The notes: a model not told the origin generated them from the sequence alone. A stretch of DNA of 64,000 nt from Ettlia oleoabundans (GCA_019693395.1 JAAMXP010001437.1:27865-91864); one strand, 5' to 3'; numbered from the stretch's first letter, positions 45,062 through 57,558 are shown. Numbers and translations are program-made.

Positions 45062-48017
45062 TCAACACGCTTTAGAGACATGCACATCTGCCCCGCCGCC
45101 CTGCTGCTGTGCCTGGACCTGCACCTGTGGCTGCTCCCATTGCGGTGCATTTAGATGATTCAGCTCCTGCGCTTCTACCTGCTCATAGCTGTGTTGCTCC
45201 TGGAAGTTCACACCCACGTCGCCAAATAGCTTGAATCCCGCTGGACTGGGTGGCTGCTCATGCTGTTCCTCATGTTGCTGCTGCTCCGTCCCCATCTGCC
45301 TGTCCCTCGCTTCCTGCTGAGCATGGGCGCGCTGCTCCTCTGAGTCAACGCTGGCATCCCCAAACAGCTTGAACCCACCATCAGCCCCATTAGCCTGCGG
45401 CTGTGGCAGTACAGCTTGAGGGCAGGCACCGCTAGGGCTCCAGCCGGCTGCCACGCTTTCATGGCTGGTGGTAGTGCCATCCCCTCGCTCTGAGCTGGTG
45501 TGGTGGTGCAAACTGGCCCTGCACAGCGGCAGCGGTCACACTAGAAGCAGCCGGTCGGGGGCACGAGAGGTATCGCAATTCACAGAAATGTCAGCAGCGC
45601 GCATACCAGACCTTGACAGCATTGACAGTGCATATGCCAGGGTGGTATTTCCCAAACGAGAGCCACCACACAAGCCACCAGCCCGCACCTGAAGCCCTCG
45701 GCCCTGTTGGTGCTGCCGCCGAGTGAGGAGAGTCTGCTGGCCTGTCGCACCAACTCATACTTGCTCACAGTGCGCCGAGTGACCTGCAAGCAGCGGGAAG
45801 GGGTGCGGTAACGAGTGAACACGTTCAGACATCGATACCGGTGTGCAAGAGCTGCAGACAGGCGGCTGGGCGTGCCGGACGCAGGCAACCTAGCTTCCTG
45901 GCAAGGTGAGGCATGGAACAATGTTTGATACGGGCGTCGACGCCTCCTGCCCACCAGCCACCCCTGCCAACCTAACTGCTGGTAGGCACACATTGTTCAG
46001 ATTAGGATCACCCCAGTGCGCTTGCCTGTGCGTCGCCTGCAAGTCGGTTGATGGCTGCATACAGGGGCTGGAACTCAGGGGGTGCCGCCACACCAGCCTC
46101 CAGTATGTCCTCCACCTCCACTCCCGCCCCATAAACCGCGGCATTCAGCTGCTTGTCCACGTACGACATGCCCGCTGCGACAGCAGGCAGGCAGGTGGGC
46201 TGTAGGAAGGCATGCATGCACGAGTTTGCCTTCTGGCAGCTACAAGCAGCCCAACGCCAATGTTGACAGCTGTGGCAGGGATCCAGGGTGCTGTACAGGA
46301 AAAGAGGCTGTAGCAGGCAACGCTATGCTGGTAGCTGGCGGCGTCGACGTGCCCTCACTGCAGAGAGTAGGAAGGCAGCCCAAAGGCCCTCTGCTCATGT
46401 CTATTGACACCTACCTCGCAGCGAGAGGTCATAGATCAAGCCATCAACTGCCATGGCGGTGTGAGTTGGTTCACAGCCCAGGCTGCCGTCTGTGGGCCTG
46501 TGGGATGCCAGGCAGGTCAGGAGGGCACAAAGGCCAGGGCATTGCCGGGATTGCAGCGTTCAGGAGGGGTTGCTGCCCCTCGACAACCCAAAAGCAGACA
46601 GCAGCAGTCAACTAGCAACCGGCACACCCGTGCACTTGCTGCTCCTATTATGGTCGCGGGTGACAGCAGACATTGTCTGATTTGTGGGGCAGGGAAGGGA
46701 GGCGCAAATGCCGGACATGTTCGTGGAGGCATGCATGCACCTGTTGGCGGCCCTGCAGCAACATGCAGGAGCGGGGGCTGGGGCGGCGGGAGGACAGCAC
46801 GCACCTACGCCGCTTCAGCACCCACCTCAGGGTCTTCAGCGGCGCCTGCTGCACCAGCGGGTCAGGGTCCGTGGGCATGGTGCAGTCCACCGTGATGATG
46901 GAGCGGGTGCCCACAAACTCGAGGACCTGACCCGCAGTCTGCACAATGGGGTGAGGAGAAGAGGAAATGGTGGACAGGAAGTCTGGCTACAACGGGCTGT
47001 TGTTGAACACTATGCAGCAAGGAGCATGCGAAGGCTTGCAGCCCAGTTCTCAGCCCTACGCTGACTGGCTGCTGCCCTGGCAACTCTCCAACAGGCATTT
47101 CCATCCGGCAGCCCTGCATCATCATTTCCGGCCACACACACTTCATGGCTGCTCCCTGCCCAGCCTGGCTTTTCCCACTCAACCCCTTCCCCCCATCTGA
47201 TGCCTTGCTACACCCGTAGCACCTGCAGCACGTGGCAGCTCTCTATCTTCTGCATGCCCAGGGTCAGCCCCAGGCTGGCGTAGCGCATTTTGATGAAGCA
47301 GGGAGGTGACCAGGCGCCGCCTGGTAGGCGATAAATTACAAAGCCGCGCCCCCAGTCCCAACCCGCAACCAAGCCCGCCTTGCGCTCGTCAACAAAAGCC
47401 AGACCCTGGCGCAGCCGTAAGGAGGGAGTGGGGGCATTCATTCTCAGTTATGAGGCATTTCCAGCGAGCAACTAATCACCTTCAGAACTGGATTGGTCCC
47501 ATGATTGTACACCAAGCTGAACCCCAAACTCCATCCCGGCACACCTTGCAAAAGCGGAGGGCAGCAGGCGGCAGCGGCTCCGTCCAGCCGCCCTTTTTAC
47601 GGCTGAATTCTGGATGCTGCAGCCGCTCCAGCAGCTGCAGCGCTCTGCGGCAGCGCTTCTCCAGGCGCCGCTGCTGTTGGGCGGACCGCTCAACAAGCGG
47701 GCGTGGCGACAAACGTGGTGGTGATGTTGGTTGGGTGGCTTCTGCCTCAGCTCCCGCGCCATGAGTGGTTCCTGGGTTTGTGGTTACCTGCTGCGCTGGC
47801 GAGAGCTGGCGAAGCACATTGTGCTGCGCCGGACCTGGAGACGGTGGCCCGCTGCCGCTATCAACGCCGCCAGCTGACGGTGCCTGCTGAGCTGGTTCGG
47901 CGGGATGCTCGTTGAGCGCTACCTCCTGCAGCAACTGTTTCAGCTCGGCAAAGCTAATTGCAGCAGCGGCGCTGGTTGTTCTGGAGTAGGCGCCGCTGTT
48001 GGAGGCAGCACCCTGCA
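45062..48017 (-). CDS. SYLF (Ysc84/DUF500) domain protein with GFKLFGD repeats
   Basis: A SYLF-domain protein; the family binds phosphoinositides and links membranes to actin or autophagy. Exon pieces run from about 48017 to 47547, then near 47441-47218, 46940-46805, 46190-46030, about 45782-45689 and 45518-45062. The start at 48017 (MQGAASNSGAYSR) is tentative; the frame stays open to 48261. A Pro/Gln-rich N-terminal region precedes ALRFCKGLAFVDERKAGLVAG, WGRGFVIYRLPGGAWSPP, MRYASLGLTLGMQKIES and VLQTAGQVLEFVG, which match the SYLF core in order. The C-terminal exon joins within an Arg codon (45689 to 45518) and holds two copies of GFKLFGD followed by an acidic/Gln stretch, then ends VHVSKAC. 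Junctions in 46.0-47.2 kb are approximate. Confidence 0.68.
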
Positions 48018-48777
48018 TAGGGTTTCGTAGGCAGCGCAGGTGGGAGAGGGACCATGAAGAGAGAAACGCATGCTTTGATAAGCAGGAGGGCGTTTGATCG
48101 AGGGAATCAGCGGTGAGCATCATAAGAAGATGCCGTGCGCCTGCCGGACCTCCACCGTACGCTTGCCTGCTGCAGCTTCCCGCGCGCTTACAGTGTTCCT
48201 TGCAGGATGTGAATGCTTGATCAAGCACCTTGATAGCCAGGGAGCCTTGTTCGCAAAGCATGGTGGTTTATTCCACCAAAACATGCTGCCGCCGCCGACC
48301 ATGCCGCAGCCAGCGCAGCACCGACGCCACCTTGCAAGATTGAGGGGCCAACAGTATACGATCAAGAGACCTGCAAACAGATGTTTTGACGCTAGGGGCG
48401 CGCATTCAACTTTGTTTAAGAAGATTTGCAACAAAAGCTGTCGATCAGTCAACGCAGCTGACGGGCGGTCTAAACACATCCGGCTTGCAGCGTCAGCCAG
48501 GACTTGCTAACCAGGTTCCTGGCAGCAGTTATATACGTGTATACAGCGCTGCACTCAAGCAGAAGGTCTCTTACAGCAGCCTCAGAGGCGCTGGAGGGGC
48601 ACACTCCGACACTCAGGATGTGTGAGCATTGAGCGGCAAAATTCCAAAGCGAGCAATCTGGACAGCAAATGTTTGCAAGTCCACTTGCACTTGGCAGCCC
48701 AGCAACATTCAAAGTGGTGCAAAAGAAACTAGAGTCATGGACGCGCCCATCAAGCACAGTTCCCAACAGCTCCAGCT
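48018..48777. other. Region between ATPase 3' end and SYLF start
   Basis: About 760 bases between two minus-strand genes. The open frame upstream of 48017 might extend the SYLF protein to a start near 48261. Otherwise I see nothing coding. It should hold the SYLF promoter and the ATPase 3' UTR. Confidence 0.35.
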
Positions 48778-51700
48778 TTACAGGAATCTCTTCAGATGTT
48801 TGTGCTTCTCCTGCACCGATCGTGGCAGGCGCAAATACAGCTGCTCAGCCGCGAAGGCGGCTGCCAGGTTTGAGGAGAAGTGGACTTTGCGTCCATCAAA
48901 GCGCAGGACTCCCTTCGACAGCAGAGCCAGCTGGTGCTCACGGTCGGGCACATTCTCCCGCCACTCTGCAACAAGCAGGAGCACGGGGCAGCTCAGCGTC
49001 AAATGGTAGCCCACATCCTTTGCATGCACAGGTGCCAGACAGCGTTGTGTGCCAGCCTAACCACCAACCTGCTGCACTGATGACGCCGTCCTTGCTCCCA
49101 AGCAGCGCCTCCACAACAGCCAAGCCGCCCTCACGATGCGGCGTCTGGTCCACCAGCCCGGCGGCGTTATAGGCCATCTCTATCAACTCAAACAGCTGCT
49201 GCTTGATTTCTGCGCAAGCGCAAGCACACAAGCAAGTGAGAATATATGGGTGCAGGTGGGTCTACAGACAGGAAGGACTTAGCCATGCAGGCAGGCATAA
49301 GGTGTAAGCGTCCAAGGCAGCTGGCAAGCACGTTTAGGGCCGCTGTGAGGCACCTGGGAAAGGGGTGCCCGCTTTTGACATGCCCGCGCAGCGCTGTAGC
49401 AGCAGCAGGCTGCCGCCTACCAGGCCAGCACACTGCATGGGCGAGAGGGAAGCCTGGAGCTACTGGACGTGCACCCATCAAAGGTTTACTGTAGCTCCTC
49501 CCATGACCGTAGTTGGCTCCCTCCTGTCACAGAGATACTACAGCGCTATATAGAGTCGGCAAACATCTCCCACCTGTTCTGCTTGCTTGCCCTGCACTCC
49601 GAGGTGCCTGAGATACTCAACCGCCTCCTGCTGGCAGATGTCGGGAACCCGCAGGACCGGGGCGGCGCGCGACTGAGCAGGGTGGTCACCTGCACGCCGC
49701 CAAAGAAAAGAAGGTGCATGTGTTAACAGCAGCGCTGTGAACCGGCAGCTGCGCATTGTGTGGGCTGCACTTCAAAAGCCCTGTGCGCTGTTCCCAACCT
49801 TGAATTAAACGTTTACCGTTCGGCACATGTGGAGTCCAATGCGGCCCCAATTCGGGTTTTTACCTCACCCGTCAGCTTTTCAACTGTGTCCCATTCGTGA
49901 GCAATGAACACAGTGGTGATGATTCCCTCCTGCGGTGGGGTGGCGCCACGCGTGACAGGCAGCCCTTAATCATCCAACCCATCGGACACTCAGAAATGCC
50001 AGCCAAACACGCGCTGAACGCTCATACTCACCCTCCATTGCCATGACAACCGCAGGGTGCCCAAACAAATTGAGATCTGGGGTTGACAAAGGCACGCTCA
50101 ACAGACCCCCAGATGCGCCGTTGGGGCAGTACTGCTGAATCTACGCTACTTACCTGGGCCCAGTCCCGAGCATAAGCCAGCATGGCTCCCAGCACCCGCT
50201 CCCCGTTTTCTCCACCTGAAAGCCGGTCAGCGCTGTCGATCACCAACACAAAGGGGCGCCCTGCAAGGGGTGCTAGCGAGCTTCGCCCGGATGACCAATG
50301 ACTTCTTTCCGTCGCGTAGTCTTTGGCAAGAGCTGCCAGTGCAACGGCAGTCGGGCCCATCACCACCATGCTGGGCAACATCCGTCTGTTCACCTGTCTT
50401 GTCCCTATACTCTGCGGCAGCATCATGCAGCGCCTCGGCTGACTGACGCAGGGAGGCAAGCGGGTGAGAGCTGCAAGAGAAGGAGGAGCAACGCGTCTCC
50501 GAGAGCCTTTGCCAATGCAGCAATCTAAAGCTTCTCAACCAGTGCGGCTCAGGCGACGCGTCAGCAGGCTCCTGAGCAGCACTGGCATCCTCCGCACCGC
50601 CGCTGCCCCTGTTCACCTGCGAGGGTCCTCGTACTGGGTGCCTAGCACGGGCTTGCTGACAATGTTGATGCGGGTCATGTGGTCCTGGAACCTGCGCCAT
50701 AGCCCAAATATTTTGTGCTTGATTGTGGCCAAATGACACACACCTGGTTGCAGGAGTTGTCCAAAACCAAAAGATATTGGCAAAACAACCGCCCTCAACT
50801 AGCCAGCATGCTGGCGATCCTCTTGCAGGCTCACATCCTCCTGCAATACCTCACCTAAAGTTAAACGCATTGCCCAAGTCGCGCCCCCAGTCCACATCGA
50901 ACACAGGGGACACATCGACATAGCCCACGCCACCTCCTACTGCCCTGCATGCCTCCCGCAGCAGCGTGCTCTTGCCACAGCCTGGCGGACCTGTGACTAC
51001 ATGGTAGAAGGTGCTGGGTTCCTGCAGCAGCATGTGCACAGCACTCAAGTTAGCCGAGAGGTGAGATGTGTGCAGCAGCATCTCGGCTGATGATTACACC
51101 CATATCAGCAGACAGGTGGGTTCGAGGCACCAACTAGGTGGCACGCTCAACTGACCAGCTCTGGTGAGGGCAACAAGAACCGGACCTTTGGGCGCAGCAG
51201 CTCATGCACTTTCTGACGCATCTCAGTGCGGGGAAGCACAGGTGGTGTCTGAGCAGGGGGCAGCACACCGCGGATGAGTGTGTCCAACACTGCAAGCACG
51301 ATATGAGGCAGTGACACGACAGACAACCAGCAACCCGCCAATAACGTAGCTGATTCTGTCATCAACCTGCACCACTGAACAATGTGCAACAACGCCGCAG
51401 AACGTCCACCTTTGCCCACCAATGTGTTGTTCGTTTGACAACATAAGGAATACCCCTGGCCCCACACCTGTCTTTTGGTAATAGTAGGTGGAGGCTGCCG
51501 AAGCGCCGGCGTTCAGCAGGATGATCCCCAGCCCAGCAGCCACAAGCAGGCGCAGCTTACTCTCAGCAAAATCCTGCAAGGCTCATATTGAAATGACTTT
51601 CAACAAGGCCAATACCAGACCCCAGTGCTAATTGGCATGCGTGACAAGCTGCACTGAGGAATGGCCCTCACGCGGCGGCACCTCCGGACCTTGAACCACC

Positions 51701-51890
51701 CGCTGCCTCCCTTGGATGCCTCGCCGGCCTCCTGCGCAGCCTTCTGCGCTATCTGTCGTAAGGAAGTCTTCGAACAAGAGGCCCAGCGGGGGTTGTGGCA
51801 CGTGGTGGTAGCACCTCCCGTGCCCTGCCCCGCCGTGCGGGCTGCCGTAGCCGCTGCTGATGCTGCACCTGCAAGGTGGCGCCGCAACAT
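48778..51890 (-). CDS. P-loop ATPase with mitochondrial-type presequence and one membrane span
   Basis: A P-loop NTPase, best placed as AAA/STAND-like (ATPase_2 type); no known function assigned. The ATG at 51890 gives an Arg/Ala/Ser-rich, acid-poor start (MLRRHLAGAASAAATAARTA) typical of mitochondrial presequences. Exon 2 (about 51573-51474) encodes one membrane segment, LRLLVAAGLGIILLNAGASA. Later exons give EMRQKVHELLRPKVRFLL, then Walker A in FYHVVTGPPGCGKSTLLREA (about 51.0 kb), and DVSPVFDVDWGRDLGNAF. Walker B is in PFVLVIDSADRLSGGENGER (about 50.2 kb), and a sensor-like stretch EGIITTVFIAHEWDTVEKLTG follows near 49.9 kb. Helical C-terminal parts follow: QQEAVEYLRHLGVQGKQAEQ, KQQLFELIEMAYNAAGLVDQ, and a final exon ending KHLKRFL at 48778. 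Several middle junctions (50.3-50.8 and 49.2-49.9 kb) are not resolved. The likely site is the mitochondrial inner membrane. Confidence 0.72.
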
Positions 51891-52722
51891 TGCACATGCC
51901 GGTGAATATGGCAGGCCAGTCCAAGGTGCAACCAAGGGATGCAGTCAGGAGGACCTCACTAGATAGCCACGTTGATCACGTTGCTCCAGCTGTCATTGTG
52001 TCCCACTTCCTCCAAGGTACCCTTCTTGGCCGAAACAAACCGCTAACCTGTTTAACTACTGCAAGTTCGCGGTCGTGCTAATGCGGCACGGCGCGGCCCG
52101 AAACCACGATATTGTGCGCTCAATTCCTTGGGTTCAATGTTAGGCATGTACATGCCTCGGTAGGCGTGCGCGCCGCCCCGACATACACCGGCAGCCCCTG
52201 GAGAGAGCCAGCGCCACCCGCCACTCTGAGAACCACCGACCACGGTTGCTGCCTGTTGTGGCGCCTTGGTGGCATTGCTACTGCCATGGATTTCTCTATG
52301 GTTGTAAAGATGTTCAAAACCACTGAACACTCAAGAAAGGTGCTAATATCGGCCTTCTAGGCATCAATGCTGAGGGTGGCAGCGGCGCTTGCCGCTGCTG
52401 ACTGTGTGAGTGAATATATTGATTATAGACCTTGTCAGGGTGAATGCGAAAATTATTCTGCTGCTGTACATTATCGAAGCAGGCGATTGACGCATTTGTT
52501 TGACGGAATCAACATCATGCATATGGTGCAGCGCATCTGAGTACTGGAGCTGCACCAGGCCACATTAAGTGCGACATGTGGGTAGGCCCCCAGCAGATTT
52601 GTCGCAGGTTTTTCCTCAAGGTGGATTTCTTTCATATGTGATGAAGCCTTCGTTCGGGTATGAGATGGACATCCAGAAACGCACAACCTAACGCTCCATC
52701 GTGCAATCTATGTTGGGCAGCG
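51891..52722. other. Region between unrecognised gene 3' end and ATPase start
   Basis: About 830 bases between two minus-strand genes. An open frame at 52052-52330 (minus) begins at GTG, not ATG, and has no known domain. Base composition is locally richer in A and T between 52380 and 52520 than in the genes around it. No other feature is supported. Confidence 0.35.
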
Positions 52723-54929
52723 CTACCCCGCCCGGCTCTGGCGCCCCACCCGCACTGCTGTCACTCCAGCAGCTGCTAGTGCTGGCACATCACCTTCTGC
52801 AGGTGCTGCCATGGTGCCCGCCGTTTTGACGCCGGTAAAGTCAGTGCCAGTGACCATGCCAAGAATGAAGTCATCAGTAAAGAGCTCATGAGCCGGCACC
52901 GCTCCATCGGCCATCTGTGTGTCGTTACCGCTGATTCTGGCACTAGCTCCAGCGCTAGCAGCAGCTTGAAGTGCGGGCTTTGCGCTAGTGCAGCTAGCCG
53001 CAGGCCTTTGGTATGCATGCTGAGTGCCGATTTTGGGTCCAATTGCTGCCACTGGCTCTGCCCTTTGTATAGGTAGGCTGGTGCTGTGCTTCCCATGGAT
53101 TGCATCCCTGAAACATCCAAGCGGTGCAAACTGTGCAGCAGCTATCGCGCCGGCGGGACCGGACTTGTCTAAAACGTTGTGATGCTTTAAAACAAAGCAG
53201 GCAAGGCCGTCCTGCAGGCCCTTCAGCCTCTCAGAGATGGCCAGCAGCTGCGCCATTGCACCGCTGCGGCAGTTGTTGCCACTTGCAGAGAAACCTGCGC
53301 CTTCCACCTGACCTGCACGCTTGGGACATGAGAGTGCACGGCAGTCGAACCCAGACTGATACAATCTCTCCTTGACCTCCCATTGTATGTGGGTGCTAAT
53401 TAAGAATTTCTGATGCACTTGCACAAATGACATACAGTTCAAGAACTTAATGACAGCAGTGGCTGTTCTGCAAGGTCTTGCCTGACGCCGCCAATCGCTT
53501 TTCAGTTCTGGTGGCGAGGTAGGCATTCCACACATCCAGCTCGGCTCGAGGCGCGGGTGCCATGTGGCTACCACAAGCAGTCTGCTTACAGTGGGCCGAC
53601 GAGCAGCACCCACCAACAGCAGCCATAATGTTCGCGGGCACGGGGGCAGGCACCTGCCAACCACCAAAGTTGGCGGTCTGGATGCTACCAATGCTTATGG
53701 CAGTGCCTTGTTGTTGGGCACCTGCAGGGGCAGTCGCTTTTGCAGCCTCCCAGGGGCATGGGTATCCCTGCATGGTACCGCCTGCGGCCGTGCCTGATCG
53801 TGCTAACATTGGCGGTTCAGGCTGCCCGCCAACCTGCCTATTTCGCCCTGAGCTGCCATAGCTGGGACGCGGTGGGCGCAATAAGCGAAGCGGGGATGCA
53901 CCACCGCAACAGCCGGAGTCTGCGTTTGCCCTGCCACAGCCGCGGCACGGCAGACGGGCTAGCGCAAGCTTGCGCTGTGGTGGAATAACCAGCTGTTGCT
54001 GATAGCAAGCAGGAGCCCGTGCTGCATGACATGCAAGGTGCTGGATGCGCTGCCGCGGCAAGGAGCTCCTTGGAGGCGAGTGATCCACCGGTTGGGCCGT
54101 TTCAGTGTGGCGGCAAGCAGGCACCTCGCCTTTTCTGGCCTGAGGCCTGGAAATCGATGCTTTGGGGACCATGACGTTGAAAGTTGCGCTGCTGTGGCCG
54201 GCTCGCAACTCGCCATTTGCCCCACGGCTGGCACCAAGCCAAGTCAACACCTTGTTCAAGCTGCCATGCTGTCCGGGTCTTGTGCAGCCGCCTGCTGTAA
54301 GTGTTGGGCTTGCATATGTTGTTGCTGCATGAATTGTTCTGGCTTGCCGGTTTGCCTCCATGCTCCTGAGCCGCCTGGTCCTTGTGTGTGTAAAGCGCTT
54401 CACATCAAATGCAGCAGGCACGGCGGCCTGCGGCTGCCGCTCTCCAGGGCTGGCTACCAGCGAAGGCCTCTGTGCGCTTACCTCTGCCGCTGCTACTGAC
54501 TCTGCAGCTCCTGGTGATTCTACTGCCCCTGGTTGTGCGGTCGGCTGCAATCCAGGCAGCAACCCCAGCAGGGAAGCCACCTCAAAGTCCTCCCGTCCTG
54601 TGGCAGCCGCTTCCCTCTTAATTGCATCATGCGGCCCCAACAGCGGAGCAGTGGGAGTAGCAGATGTGTTTAACGATGGAGATACGGCCAAAGAAGCGCT
54701 CTGCACTTGGCTCTGGGGCTGCTGGGGCGGCCCAATTCTGCCCAAAAACTGGGACGCCAGTCGCAGCTCGGCGCCTGCGCAAAAAGGGTCGGCAGTGTGC
54801 GGCCAACCTCAGGGGGTGTTTGCAAGCCGGCTGAGGCACTCCACCAAGCTGACACTCACCAACGGAGCTCAGGAAGCCGTCAATGTCGGTACGTTGCAGC
54901 CTCCTGGCCACATATTGTTCAGCTGACAT
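52723..54929 (-). CDS. Unrecognised protein, Pro/Ala/Gln-rich
   Basis: I do not recognise this protein. Exon 1 (54929-54860) starts at an ATG and splices into an exon beginning at 54774, giving MSAEQYVARRLQRTDIDGFL then SSVGAELRLASQFLGRIG. That is a short helical, conserved-looking head. A long low-complexity middle follows in a single open frame down to about 53.5 kb, rich in Ala, Pro, Ser, Gln and Arg. A more ordered part is WNAYLATRTEKRLAASG near 53.5 kb. A second open frame, 53.45-52.72 kb, has helical IQWEVKERLYQSGFDCRAL and MAQLLAISERLKGLQDGLAC before another Ala-rich tail ending VGRQSRAG. The join near 53.45 kb is not resolved, so these may be one gene or two. It is divergent from the hydroxyacyl-CoA dehydrogenase. 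Plus-strand open frames over this stretch are shadows. Confidence 0.55.
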
Positions 54930-55199
54930 TATGGTTGCGCCCCATCGGCAGAATCGTTTGAAGGTTTGTTGTGTTCATTCAGCTTGCAGGGTAGCCAAAT
55001 GAAGAGGCCCCCTGTGTAACCGCTGCCAGATGTTCACATGACGCCACCTCGGACGCCACCTCGGCGCCTTGTGGGAAACGGCTTCTACTTAAGCTATGTT
55101 TGTTCTGTAAACAAAATTCGAACTGATATTGCATCGGGCGAGGGCTCCGAAACTCCCCTTGGTGCACTGGCACGATCATTGAACGTTCCCTCGCTTACT
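54930..55199. promoter_or_regulatory. Divergent intergenic region upstream of the dehydrogenase
   Basis: 270 bases separate two outward-facing start codons. Bases 55038-55199 could extend the dehydrogenase N-terminus by 54 residues from an upstream in-frame ATG, but that is not needed for a full-length family member. Confidence 0.4.
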
Positions 55200-57558
55200 A
55201 TGGGACGCGGGCTGCCGAAGTTAATTGGTGTGATTGGTGCGGGACAGATGGGCGCCGGCATAGCGCAGGTAGCAGCCTCCAGCGGCCTCCAGGTAACCAG
55301 CGGCCCCTTCCCGTCCTGTGCCGTTTGCTGTCGGCAAAGTTGGCCCACGCGACCCTGCCCTTCCCTGCGGGCCCTGCATTCATTCATCAAGTTGGTCTTC
55401 CCCTATCAAACCTTAGAATCATCATAATGACACAGTCTTTGGCCCTGCATTCTCCAAGTCTACACCTGCACCTACCAACTGCAGGTGGTGCTTGTCGACC
55501 GTGCAGCAGAGCAGCTTGCGCGTGCGGTGGCAGGGATGAGGTCATCCCTTGCAAAGCTGGTAACCAAAGGAGCTTTGGCAGAGGATCCGGAAGCAGTCAT
55601 GCAGCGGTTGCAGACAGCCACCGAGCTTGAGGTGTGCATTAGGGCTGTGGGCGCGCCACGCTGCAGGCAAAGTTCTGCCGTTGAGGTGGCTGCGCTGCTT
55701 GGGCAGTCGCATTGCCCTGCCGCCAGTGTGACAGGAATCACTAGTTGACCCTGCAACCAAACGAGCATACCTACCAAAATCTCAGCTGCTTGAGTTCCAC
55801 ACCACGGTGAAAGGAAGGAAGACATGCGACCAACAGGATCCCTGCGCCCCCCACCTCCACTGTCCTTCAATCACCTGTGCGCCACCCACCGCCGCCTGCA
55901 GGCGCTTTCTACAGCAGACTATGTTGTGGAGGCAGTACCGGAGAGTGAGTCTCTCAAGAAGGGAATCTTCTGCCAGCTGGACGGCCTGGCCCCCGCTCAC
56001 GCTGTGCTTGCCTCCAACACCAGCTCCATCTCCATCACACGCCTGGCAGCAGCAACGCAGCGACCAGACCGAGTGGTGGGCCTGCACTTCATGAACCCGG
56101 TGGGTGGGTGAGGTGGCGGCCGGGTGCTCCCCCGTGCTGCAGGCGTGGGTTGGTTGGGTGGTGCCCCTGGTGGCACGCAGTGGTTGGTGTGGGGGTGATG
56201 TGGCAGTCAAAGGGAAGGAACTCAGCCAGATGCGTTGCTTGAGTTTGAGCTATGACCAGAGGGATTGAGGGACCTCTGGCGTGATGTGTTTATTCAGGAC
56301 AGCCTCCTGGCGGTGTTGGCCTTCCGCGCTGCGCATGATGTGTCGTCCCCCTTTGCCTGCAGGTGCCGTTGATGTCTCTGATTGAGCTGGTGCGGGGCAT
56401 CCAGACCAGCGATCACACGTTTGAGGCCAGCCAGCGCTTGGCGCAGCACCTGGGCAAGACAACATGTGTGTCAGTGGTAAGACTGGGTGGATGAGGGCTT
56501 TGAACAGCCGGCAGGATGCCAGGGACTGAGAGTGGGATCAAGGTGGGCTAAAGTGCTAAGCAGCCACTCCACGTAGTTTCAACTGGAGACAGCTATAGCT
56601 GAAACCTGCACATTCGGACTTGATGCCATGCTTGCTCAGCTGAGCGTGCTTTTTACCGCTCTGGTATGCCTCCCATCATCTTCAATGCAGGACCGGCCTG
56701 GCTTCATTGTCAACCGCATCCTGGTAAGGGGCAGCGTCAGGGCCATGGGCGTGGTTCATGTCAGAAAACGACCATGTTCACGTGCGAGCTGCTGGGGTAT
56801 AGTTGTGCATGGGGAGATGGGCTACCTGTTGGGGCGCTTGCCCAGATTACTCCCTGCTACCAGGCTGTGAAAGGAAGGCCACAAACATGTTTTTGTGCTA
56901 CACTGCAGATGCCAATGATCAATGAGGCCTTTTTTGCGCTCATGGAGGTGAGGGCGACCGTTTCCCTCACTGACCTTCAGTCCGTTGAGTATTGAGCAGA
57001 GTGCAGGGACTCCCAACCCTTGCACACCCTTTCTGGCGCAGGGTGTGGGCACTGCACATGACATTGATACTGGTATGCGGCTGGGCACCAACCAGAAAAT
57101 GGGGCCCCTTACATTGGCAGGTTTGTGTTCTTGCAGCGCTCTGGGCCAGCATCATGTTGCTTTGCTTGCTCTGCCTGGCTACCGGAACTACCATGTTGAC
57201 CCGCCTCGCCTCCTCCACCCTGCAGATTTCATTGGTCTGGACACATGCTTGTCGATAATGCGAGTGCTGCATGAGAACCTGGGGGACGACAAGTACAGGT
57301 GAGGGGCCTGAACTGGGGAGCCGCACAGGGGACTGGGACGAGGCTAACCCAAGAGAGTATCGGCCTACTGGTGCCTAGTGCTTGCCAAACTATGCTGTTT
57401 TACGGTTTCCCACTGGCATTGCTTGGTGGTGAGGTTCATGTGATGCATTAGTGGGATTGTGCTGCAGGCCTTGCCCTCTTCTGACTCAGTATGTGGATGC
57501 CGGTTGGTTGGGCAGGAAGAGCGGGCGTGGTGTCTACAACTATACGAGCAGCAGCTGA
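55200..57558 (+). CDS. 3-hydroxyacyl(butyryl)-CoA dehydrogenase
   Basis: NAD(P)-dependent 3-hydroxybutyryl/3-hydroxyacyl-CoA dehydrogenase, which interconverts 3-hydroxyacyl-CoA and 3-ketoacyl-CoA in beta-oxidation or short-chain CoA metabolism. Nine exons, 55200-55292, 55485-55631, 55902-56099, 56363-56476, 56691-56723, 56909-56947, 57042-57120, 57226-57298 and 57468-57558, sum to 867 bases, 288 residues, the usual length of stand-alone enzymes. Marks: dinucleotide fold IGVIGAGQMGAGIAQVAA with Asp in VVLVDRA; catalytic-region VLASNTSSISITRLA and VVGLHFMNPVPLM (His); DRPGFIVNRIL; NEAFFALMEG; and MGPLTLADFIGLD. It ends GRKSGRGVYNYTSSS. An upstream in-frame ATG at 55038 would add 54 residues that could be a targeting extension. 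The C-terminus is not a standard peroxisomal SKL-type signal. Confidence 0.93.

Noticed and set aside
52052..52330. Small minus-strand gene of about 90 residues
   Set aside because: It opens with GTG, has no domain, no clear splice support and no known homologue that I can name.
54360..54926. Plus-strand open frame of 188 codons
   Set aside because: Antisense to the unrecognised minus gene; the minus strand has a valid ATG and a frame-keeping splice, while this has neither.
55038..55199. Upstream ATG extending the hydroxyacyl-CoA dehydrogenase by 54 residues
   Set aside because: The 288-residue product from 55200 already has full family length, and the extension is not a convincing targeting peptide. 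It is not excluded.
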